5,568 nucleotides of DNA from Colivivens sp964452915 (GTDB taxonomy: Bacteria; Bacteroidota; Bacteroidia; Bacteroidales; Bacteroidaceae), in the NCBI GenBank assembly GCA_964452915.1, contig CAYVNW010000070.1, forward strand, positions 1-5,568, read 5' to 3'. Position 1 is the first letter of the stretch, and the number at the start of each line of letters is the position of its first letter. The notes beneath the pieces are model-generated. The model searched no databases, was not told the origin of the DNA, and saw only the letters and a list, made by a program, of their open reading frames with translations. Made by a program: the position numbers and the translations under genes. Shown here piece by piece: positions 1 to 5,568 of this stretch.

Positions 1-29
1 TATCGTGGGTTTGAATCCCTCACCTTCCG
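1..29 (+). tRNA. tRNA-Ser, 3' end only (cut by window start)
   Basis: Only the 3' part is present. Visible are the T arm (stem GTGGG at 5-9, loop TTTGAAT at 10-16, stem CCCTC at 17-21), a 7-nt acceptor strand ACCTTCC (22-28) and a G at the discriminator position (29). Discriminator G with a preceding TATC that could close a long variable arm favours serine; leucine tRNAs normally have A there. The next bases are CAA, so CCA is not encoded, as is usual in Bacteroidota. Two oddities: the T loop reads TTT where TTC is nearly invariant (T at position 56), and the second T-stem pair is T-T. The anticodon lies outside the window, so the isoacceptor cannot be read and functionality is not proven. 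Confidence 0.72.
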
Positions 30-35
30 CAAATT

Positions 36-83
36 AGAGAGACAGGCAGAAAGGATACGGATGTTCCGACTGCCTGTCTCTCT
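36..83. terminator. bidirectional terminator-like hairpin between convergent genes
   Basis: A perfect 14-bp inverted repeat, AGAGAGACAGGCAG (36-49) and CTGCCTGTCTCTCT (70-83), encloses a 20-nt spacer. The spacer holds a small nested stem CGGA/TCCG (58-61 with 65-68). It lies just after the plus-strand tRNA and about 50 nt after the stop of the minus-strand ygiQ-like gene, so it is placed to end both transcripts. The U-tract is poor on both sides (CGTCTTATATG on plus, AATTTG on minus), so it may act as a 3' stabilising hairpin or an inefficient terminator. The hairpin is seen directly; termination is inferred from position. Confidence 0.65.
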
Positions 84-133
84 CGTCTTATATGACATCA
101 TTCTCATTGTCATCCCGTGGCATAGATATGGAA

Positions 134-1948
134 TCAAGCCTTTGGAGGTTTGTTTTTATACCAGAAGAAATATTGGTTTTGCTCTTTCTTCTCTTTAGGC
201 GTCTTGGCTGAATACACTTTTTCTAAAGTATAAGGATGATAGCCGGTATACCACATTTCTGTACTTACAGTCATCGGGGTAGGGGTGAAGTCTTGCACCT
301 GCTCAAGCTTATATCCCATCTTTCTTGTGATCTCAGCCAACTGCTGCATATCTTTGTTGGTGCATCCGGGATGACTACTGATAAAATAAGGTATAAGTTG
401 CTGGTTTAGGTGAGACTTATTGTTTACATAGTCGAATATTTTTTTGAAGTCGAAAAAAAGTTGGAACGATGGTTTCCGCATCAGGCGCAACACATTGTCA
501 CTTGTATGCTCGGGAGCAACCTTCAGACGTCCGCTGACATGATGTTCAATAAGTTCTTCCGCATAGCTTCGGTTTACTTTGTTGACTGCGTCGTTATGTG
601 TGTCGTGCAGTATTAAGTCGTAACGGATTCCGCTTCCGATGAAACTTTTCTTTATCCCTTTGAGTGAGTCTACCGCATGATATATATCTAACAAAGCACT
701 ATGGTCGGTATTGAGGTTCTTGCAGACGTTGGGGTTGATACACGAAGGGCGTTTGCATTTTTTGCATATGTTGAGATCCTTGCCATGCATTCCATACATA
801 TTGGCACTTGGACCACCCAAGTCGCTTAAGTAACCTTTGAAACCAGGCATACTCATTACTTTACGCACCTCCTTTAATATACTTTCTTTACTGCGGCTTG
901 AGATGAACTTACCCTGGTGGGCGGAAATAGTACAGAATGCACAGCCGCCGAAGCATCCACGGTGCAAGTTGACAGAGAACTTAATCATGTCGTATGCCGG
1001 AATGCGTTTGCCTTTGTATTTTGGATGAGGCAACCTTGTGTAAGGCAGGTCGAATGAAGCGTCTATTTCCTCTTGGGTCATAGGCGGGTAGGGCGGATTG
1101 ACTACAACGTAATGGCCGTCGACCTCTTGAATTAATCGCTGGGCATGGTATTTGTTTGACTCCTCCTCAATGTGCCTGAAGTTTTCCGCTTGGCTTTTTT
1201 TGTCTCTCAGACATTGTTCGTGGCTGTAAAGCACAATATCCTTGTCTGTGATTTTCACCTCATGCTTCTCCAACAACATTGCTGTTTGAGGCTGAGGATT
1301 GCGGAGCATAAGATTGCGGAACGTGTGTGTATCGATGGCACCGTTCCCATTTGATGCAAGCTCATCCTCCAACAGACGTACAAGACTTTTAGTAGAATGC
1401 TCACCCATTCCGTAAGACAGCAAGTCGGCTCCACTGTCGCAAAGAATACTTTTTCTCAATTTATCCTGCCAATAGTCGTAATGAGTAAGCCGCCTGAGAG
1501 ATGCCTCAATGCCTCCGATTACGACTGGTACATCTGGAAACAATTGTTTCAGAATCTTTGTGTAGACAATTGTAGGATATTCAGGCCGTTTGTCGTGTCT
1601 GCCGGCAGGGCTGTAAGCATCTTCCGACCTCAATCGTTTTGCAGCTGTATATTTATTGACCATTGAGTCCATACAACCAGGGGAAATGCCGAAATACAAG
1701 CGTGGACGTCCCAGTTTTTTGAAGTCACGATAATCTCCATGCCAATCGGGCTGCGGCACAATTGCGACCCTCAGTCCTTCAGCCTCTATGATCCTTCCAA
1801 TAACCGCTACACCAAAAGACGGATGGTCAACGTATGCATCACCGGAAAAGAGGATAACATCCAGTTGGTCCCATCCTCTCTGTTCCACTTCCTTTTTTGT
1901 AGTTGGCAAAAAGGCTGCTATGTCGGGATTTTTAAAAGTGTCGTTCAT
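134..1948 (-). CDS. ygiQ: YgiQ family (UPF0313) radical SAM protein
   Basis: A 604-aa predicted cytosolic radical SAM enzyme of the YgiQ/UPF0313 family, whose substrate is not established. The N-terminal family region shows FSGDAYVDHPSFG (about 34-46), SPGCMDSMVNKYT (89-101) and GGIEASLRR (145-153). The radical SAM motif CFGGCAFC (332-339) has the CxxxCxxC spacing that holds a [4Fe-4S] cluster and S-adenosylmethionine. A second cysteine set, C395, C398, C403 and C409, follows. The C-terminal part has APEHTSDNVLRLMRKPS (478-494) and QDFTPTPMTVSTEMWYTG (552-569). It is shorter than my recollection of E. coli YgiQ (roughly 740 aa), mainly at the C-terminus, as expected for Bacteroidota forms. 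The ATG at 1948 is chosen because it overlaps the upstream TGA as ATGA, indicating translational coupling; an in-frame TTG at 1954 is less likely. No Shine-Dalgarno sequence is visible before it. It is the last gene of the minus-strand set. Family assignment is firm; biochemical role is unknown. Confidence 0.96.
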   Translation of the reverse strand: MNDTFKNPDIAAFLPTTKKEVEQRGWDQLDVILFSGDAYVDHPSFGVAVIGRIIEAEGLRVAIVPQPDWHGDYRDFKKLGRPRLYFGISPGCMDSMVNKYTAAKRLRSEDAYSPAGRHDKRPEYPTIVYTKILKQLFPDVPVVIGGIEASLRRLTHYDYWQDKLRKSILCDSGADLLSYGMGEHSTKSLVRLLEDELASNGNGAIDTHTFRNLMLRNPQPQTAMLLEKHEVKITDKDIVLYSHEQCLRDKKSQAENFRHIEEESNKYHAQRLIQEVDGHYVVVNPPYPPMTQEEIDASFDLPYTRLPHPKYKGKRIPAYDMIKFSVNLHRGCFGGCAFCTISAHQGKFISSRSKESILKEVRKVMSMPGFKGYLSDLGGPSANMYGMHGKDLNICKKCKRPSCINPNVCKNLNTDHSALLDIYHAVDSLKGIKKSFIGSGIRYDLILHDTHNDAVNKVNRSYAEELIEHHVSGRLKVAPEHTSDNVLRLMRKPSFQLFFDFKKIFDYVNNKSHLNQQLIPYFISSHPGCTNKDMQQLAEITRKMGYKLEQVQDFTPTPMTVSTEMWYTGYHPYTLEKVYSAKTPKEKKEQNQYFFWYKNKPPKA

Positions 1949-4794
1949 CGGCAAAGGAAATTAGTGACAGCCTCCATCAGCAGGTTGCGTTGACGCGGTT
2001 CCTTGATACTTTCAATAGGGAACCCCATTGTGATTGATTTGTAGTCTGTCCCATCGTATGCAATGGCGGCAGGCATATTATTGATGTATTGCAACATGGC
2101 AAACGCACCATCCACCGGCTGCAATGACGTCACATGCGGAACAGCATAGCACTTGTCGTTCATCTCCCGATAAATATTGAAGTTAAGTCCGCTACCATTG
2201 ATTGAGCAGATTGACTTATCCGTTATTTCTCCATTATATGCCGCATGAAGTGATTTGTAGGTAAAGCCTTTACCATTAAATAAATATGCCCCGCTTGTCA
2301 GGAGTCTGCCTCCCTGTCTGCAATAATTGTCGAGCAATCTTGCCGACTCTTCCTTGAACGACTTTTGCACGCCATAGATCATGTCAATCATAGCATATTC
2401 TTTCGGTACAATGATTTTATTGATCATAGCCTCTTCGCTGCAACTGCAGAACGAGTGATTGCCGAGCAACTTCAGACCTTGTCCATGAATGTAAACATAG
2501 TCGAACGTATTGCCTGCCATTATGGTGCCTTCGAATTCAGAGCCGCTGTATCCTGTGCCATCAGACTTCTCACTTCCCATGTTTGCTTTACTAAACACAA
2601 GTTGCCTGCCACAAAAGCCGGCGAACTTACCATAAGGAACACCTGGATCAGCATCTATATCAAAACCTTGTTCACTTGCTGTGGAAATATGTTTTGGACC
2701 TTCAAGCCGCGTGAATCCGTTGACAATAAGTATGGTTCCTTCGTTTTGATGTGCAGCATAAGCGCACAAGGTTTCAGAAGGAAAACTTATGCCACCCTCA
2801 TTCATTGCAGCGACCTTGAACGAGTAGAGTTTGCCCTTCTCTATGTGGGCTAAATAAGAAGTACCGTCGACAACAGTTCCATTATCAAAGTCGCCGTCAT
2901 TGATACGAGTATAGATAACATATTTGTCGGGTACGGCGGTAGATTCAAGCGAGTCGTACGTTGCGTCCCATGTGAGATTCGCCCATTTATCCTGGTCGTT
3001 TAGAGTGATTGCAAAGTTGTGTACAGGCAAAGGTTGGATAGCATAATCACGGCGGTGCTGTGTTGCAATATATTTAACTACCGTTTTGTATACCGACCGG
3101 CAAAAGTCGAACTTGAATTGTGGGTCGTAGCCTAAAACAAGGTCGTCGAAGTTTTGGTGCGATAACATTTCCAATATAATTGAAGGAACTTCAGACACAC
3201 GAGTCTCGCCATAGTTGCGGTTCCACAACTGTCTAACCCTCCAATTATATTTTTTCATATCGGTCGACAGGTTACGCAACAGCAAGCTTGCGAGGTCGTA
3301 GCTTGCAAAACGGTCGATCCCTGCATTAAGTTTCCCGTGGTTATAAGCAGTGTCGGAAGTACAGATAGCCAATGAGCCAATGAGCGAGCCTGTGCGTGAA
3401 AAGCCTGCATCGGAGTGGAACCCCATAGTCAGTTCAAATGGCACGTTGCGTCCTTTTCTGTGAGGCATATATGGAGAACCGCCGGCAAGCGTGTTGCTGA
3501 CTTCCGGTCGTGCCCAAATGTCGTTGCTGTAGTCGTCATCACTATGAAAATGATTGTAAATAGAATCTGGCATGCCAGCCCATAGGGCACTATAGACAGC
3601 AGCTTCTGCCCATCGAGGCATTTTGCTCACATGAGCTTCGAACAATCGCTCTCCACCATCAGAATTTCCACGAGCTATATTGCCGAAACCACTTCCGAAA
3701 CGGACAGCATCGGCAGTGACTACTCCTTGACTCCTGCTAAAGTTAGACAGACTGACTGAGTTTTGTCGGCCGCAACCTTTAGCAAAGGAAAAAGTACCGA
3801 GATACACCCACGTGCCTCCACCCATGGTTTGATTGACTTTGAATTCGGTTGCCATACCTTTGTGCATGATTGTATAAGTTGCGTCATCAACACTGTTTGG
3901 CAGCGTCTGATAAGCGACATACACGGCATATTCACCATCTTCAGGAATGTTGGGTGTCCAGGTTATTGTGGACGTATTTTTTGACGAACCGGTGGCGTTG
4001 GCATAACGTACAGTGCCATCATGGAACGGCCGGTCGTACATGTAGTATATTTCTTTCAAATGTGCAAATCCAGAGGAATCACTTGTATGCCACTTGCCGT
4101 CCTCCTCATATATGCCATCCTTCTCGGGTGCGTCATTGTCAACAATAACTTCATTATTCTGCCAGTCTCTCTCACGCGGTGTAAACACCACAGCTCCGGC
4201 ATTCTCCAACATTGGGATTATATATGGAACTACAAACGTTTGAGTGAATAAGTCCTCTGTGGTACAAAAAAGACGCGGACGTTGCCACATCCATTGTCCT
4301 TTATCTTGTTTCCAATAAGTACCGTGACTCTGCCATAATGCAATGTGGTTGCCTTCCAATCCCTTTGGTGCAAACAGTGGCGAACTGTTGTTTTTTACCC
4401 ATGGAGCACCTTCGTATTCAGTGTTCCACACTCTGTCCTCACTCTTCGGTCCTTTTCGCAAAGCGTTAGGCACAAGCTCTTCAATCAGATGCCGGTCAGT
4501 AAATATTTTGAGGGAGTAGTCTGCCAGTGAGTCAGGAATAAACTTCTTTATGTGTTTGTATATTTCGTCGACAATCGAGTCGGTGAAGAACTGTTCTTTA
4601 AAACCTCCACTGGCATATAAACAAATTGTCCGTGTGCTGTCGTTCACGTTCAGGCTGTCGAGAGTGCTTCGCTTAAAGTACTGATCGCTGCGTGTGTAGT
4701 TGTCGAGATAGTCGAGAACATATCCCCGCATTGTCTGAGCGTGCGACGAAAGGATTGTAGACAGAAGAAGAAAAAAAGTGAGAAGTCGTTTCAC
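1945..4794 (-). CDS. exported multidomain N-acetylmuramoyl-L-alanine amidase-like protein with golvesin-type and FnIII domains
   Basis: A 949-aa protein. Residues 1-19 form a Sec signal peptide (MKRLL, hydrophobic core, cleavage near SHA/QT) with no lipobox cysteine, so a soluble periplasmic or secreted product is expected. An Amidase_3-like zinc hydrolase core is suggested by WQSHGTYW (His157), TTEDLFTQ (Glu180), VVFTPRERD (202-210), GFHSDAG (His460) and SIILEMLSH (Glu542). These correspond to the family's zinc ligands, TRxxD segment and catalytic Glu, and would cleave the MurNAc-L-Ala bond. Between residues ~211 and 455 sits an insertion holding a golvesin/Xly carbohydrate-binding-like domain (~260-369: DGEYAVYVAYQ, GTWVYLGTF, VTADAVRFG). 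An FnIII-like domain (~587-679) follows. An unassigned domain (~685-949) begins TILIVNGFTRLEGP and includes RQGGRLLTSGAYLF. Start is GTG at 4794 with AAAGGA 6 nt upstream; it gives a complete signal peptide, whereas the next ATG (codon 22) would lose it. It lies 18 nt after DUF5103 and overlaps ygiQ by 4 nt. The amidase call is motif-based inference; the labels 'xanthan lyase' or 'golvesin-domain protein' are the likely database alternatives. Confidence 0.85.
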   Translation of the reverse strand: MKRLLTFFLLLSTILSSHAQTMRGYVLDYLDNYTRSDQYFKRSTLDSLNVNDSTRTICLYASGGFKEQFFTDSIVDEIYKHIKKFIPDSLADYSLKIFTDRHLIEELVPNALRKGPKSEDRVWNTEYEGAPWVKNNSSPLFAPKGLEGNHIALWQSHGTYWKQDKGQWMWQRPRLFCTTEDLFTQTFVVPYIIPMLENAGAVVFTPRERDWQNNEVIVDNDAPEKDGIYEEDGKWHTSDSSGFAHLKEIYYMYDRPFHDGTVRYANATGSSKNTSTITWTPNIPEDGEYAVYVAYQTLPNSVDDATYTIMHKGMATEFKVNQTMGGGTWVYLGTFSFAKGCGRQNSVSLSNFSRSQGVVTADAVRFGSGFGNIARGNSDGGERLFEAHVSKMPRWAEAAVYSALWAGMPDSIYNHFHSDDDYSNDIWARPEVSNTLAGGSPYMPHRKGRNVPFELTMGFHSDAGFSRTGSLIGSLAICTSDTAYNHGKLNAGIDRFASYDLASLLLRNLSTDMKKYNWRVRQLWNRNYGETRVSEVPSIILEMLSHQNFDDLVLGYDPQFKFDFCRSVYKTVVKYIATQHRRDYAIQPLPVHNFAITLNDQDKWANLTWDATYDSLESTAVPDKYVIYTRINDGDFDNGTVVDGTSYLAHIEKGKLYSFKVAAMNEGGISFPSETLCAYAAHQNEGTILIVNGFTRLEGPKHISTASEQGFDIDADPGVPYGKFAGFCGRQLVFSKANMGSEKSDGTGYSGSEFEGTIMAGNTFDYVYIHGQGLKLLGNHSFCSCSEEAMINKIIVPKEYAMIDMIYGVQKSFKEESARLLDNYCRQGGRLLTSGAYLFNGKGFTYKSLHAAYNGEITDKSICSINGSGLNFNIYREMNDKCYAVPHVTSLQPVDGAFAMLQYINNMPAAIAYDGTDYKSITMGFPIESIKEPRQRNLLMEAVTNFLCR

Positions 4795-4800
4795 TGTATA

Positions 4801-4806
4801 TCCTTT
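4801..4806 (-). promoter_or_regulatory. Shine-Dalgarno-like site for the amidase-like gene
   Basis: The minus strand reads AAAGGA, a 6-nt spacer TATACA, then GTG. It lies in the 18-nt gap after the DUF5103 TAA. It supports the GTG at 4794 as the start, although Shine-Dalgarno sequences are generally weak determinants in Bacteroidota. The DUF5103 stop codon is in the same frame as this gene, so the start must lie within the six codons after it or downstream. Confidence 0.6.
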
Positions 4807-4812
4807 GATAAT

Positions 4813-5568
4813 TTAAAATGTGTTGTTACCTTTGAATTTAAAACTTTGGAATCCGACCAGTTTGTCGTAGCGTGCACCAAACGCATGGTGATAGACATAT
4901 ACATAATATTCGTTTTCAGTCTGATAGAAGTTACCTTCGCTTTGTGCAGTCTGTCCGGCATCCTCATCTTCACGTTTGAACAAATACTGATAGTTGTATG
5001 ATCCCTGTTTCAGTGGAAGTACAATTTCATATTGATGGTCAATCAAGTTATATGTCATCTTGTATTCTTCCTCAAACCGCCCGTAAGTCAGGTCTCCGTT
5101 AATGAACATGTCACCACCCCCAAGCTGAGGCATTTTCAATGCAAAATGAGTGTAGAAATAATCGCTCTCAGTGTCGTTTTCGATGTTATCAGAATTTCTG
5201 ATGAGGAAACGTCCGTTCTGGTCCTCGTCGTACTTGTAATTAATGCGTTGCAAGTCCTCAAAGACGTAAGCATGGTAATATGGTTCCTCGTATTTCATAA
5301 CATCTACTCTCATGGTTGGGACATACTTATCGAGAATCTCAAACCGTCTGTACTCGTTGCCGGCATTGAATATGAGGTTACGATTATGTGTATACACCAA
5401 TTGGTTGTTTCTCAGATAGGTGGGTTTGACACCATACACATGAGTATCCCACCTGTGGTTTTGCAGAACAACAGGTATGAACTCAGCCTCGGGATTGGAT
5501 GTGATATAGTTCTGGTAATTGATATTAAAGTCAACTTGCTGGTGGGTTTGGTAGGTGTCGATGTCTGT
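4813..5568 (-). CDS. DUF5103 / type IX secretion system plug-like protein, C-terminal part (5' end outside window)
   Basis: An open frame of 251 codons runs from the window edge to TAA at 4813-4815. The first in-frame start-like codon (GTG at 5437-5439) is internal: 43 sense codons precede it without a stop, reading ...FIPVVLQNHRWDTHV. The gene therefore begins beyond 5568. Family hallmarks are NAGNEYRRFEILD (about visible residues 68-80), GDLTYGRFEEEYKMTYN, LKQGSYNYQYLF and the C-terminal ENEYYVYVYHHAFGARYDKLVGF. These match the DUF5103 family, now described as T9SS plug proteins; in Flavobacterium johnsoniae a protein called Plug closes the periplasmic side of the SprA translocon. DUF5103 proteins also occur in Bacteroidales where T9SS status is not always clear, so the exact role here is open. 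The missing N-terminus probably includes a signal peptide. The full family length is roughly 400-430 aa, so about 60% is visible. It is the first visible gene of the minus-strand set, 18 nt upstream of the amidase-like gene. Confidence 0.88.
   Translation of the reverse strand, partial: TDIDTYQTHQQVDFNINYQNYITSNPEAEFIPVVLQNHRWDTHVYGVKPTYLRNNQLVYTHNRNLIFNAGNEYRRFEILDKYVPTMRVDVMKYEEPYYHAYVFEDLQRINYKYDEDQNGRFLIRNSDNIENDTESDYFYTHFALKMPQLGGGDMFINGDLTYGRFEEEYKMTYNLIDHQYEIVLPLKQGSYNYQYLFKREDEDAGQTAQSEGNFYQTENEYYVYVYHHAFGARYDKLVGFQSFKFKGNNTF

Noticed and set aside
92..113. Small inverted repeat ATGACA/TGTCAT with a 10-nt loop, downstream of the ygiQ stop
   Set aside because: The 6-bp, A/T-rich stem has no U-tract and is expected by chance; the 14-bp hairpin at 36-83 is a far better terminator candidate.
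1..133. Possible attachment site or genomic-island boundary at the tRNA 3' end
   Set aside because: No integrase and no repeat of the tRNA end were seen in the window; the downstream genes look like ordinary chromosomal housekeeping/envelope genes.
1949..1954. In-frame TTG upstream that would add two residues (start at 1954) to the YgiQ-like protein
   Set aside because: The ATG at 1948 gives the classic ATGA overlap with the preceding gene, and TTG starts are rarer; the family does not need the extra residues.
2365..2853. 162-codon plus-strand open frame
   Set aside because: It lies wholly within the amidase-like gene on the opposite strand, has no recognisable domain, and its composition looks like an antisense shadow.
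4761..4780. Run of seven A on the plus strand within the signal-peptide codons (possible slippage/phase-variation tract)
   Set aside because: It encodes Phe-Phe plus leucines of the hydrophobic core, and seven bases is short for phase variation; the frame is intact.
4741..5001. Plus-strand open frame spanning the DUF5103/amidase junction
   Set aside because: It is antisense to two well-supported genes and has no start context or family resemblance.
5437..5439. GTG as a possible start of a 208-aa DUF5103 protein
   Set aside because: The frame stays open for 43 more codons to the window edge with family-like sequence (VVLQNHRWD), so the gene starts outside the window.

Overview
The window looks like chromosomal DNA from a member of the Bacteroidota, most likely the order Bacteroidales (Bacteroides/Prevotella-like). 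The basis is an operon carrying a DUF5103 / type IX secretion (T9SS) plug-family protein, a secreted golvesin-domain/FnIII protein of a type common in gut Bacteroidales, moderate G+C, weak Shine-Dalgarno signals, and a tRNA without an encoded CCA end. The genus call is inference.

Layout: positions 1-29 are the 3' end of a plus-strand tRNA, probably tRNA-Ser, cut by the window edge. It is followed by a perfect 14-bp inverted repeat (36-83) that probably terminates transcription from both sides. The rest (134-5568) is one tightly packed minus-strand gene set, read right to left. First is the C-terminal ~251 codons of a DUF5103/T9SS plug-like protein (4813-5568, 5' end outside the window). An 18-nt gap follows, then a 949-aa exported multidomain protein (1945-4794). 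That stop codon overlaps the ATG of a 604-aa YgiQ/UPF0313 radical SAM protein (134-1948) in an ATGA junction. No stretch over 300 bases lacks a gene.

The most informative gene is the 949-aa protein. Its N-terminal half has a zinc amidase (Amidase_3-like) catalytic set, His157/Glu180/His460/Glu542. The core appears split by a ~240-residue insertion containing a golvesin/Xly-type carbohydrate-binding-like domain. An FnIII-like domain and an unassigned ~265-aa C-terminal domain follow. I infer a periplasmic or surface peptidoglycan amidase rather than the 'xanthan lyase' label such proteins can receive.

How the three proteins work together is not established. DUF5103 and the amidase both act in the cell envelope, which suggests a shared role at the outer membrane/peptidoglycan interface. 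YgiQ is a cytosolic Fe-S enzyme of unknown substrate, and its coupling to the amidase by overlapping codons may be only co-expression. I see no mobile element, CRISPR array or clearly new system; the nested amidase architecture and the operon pairing are the best leads.
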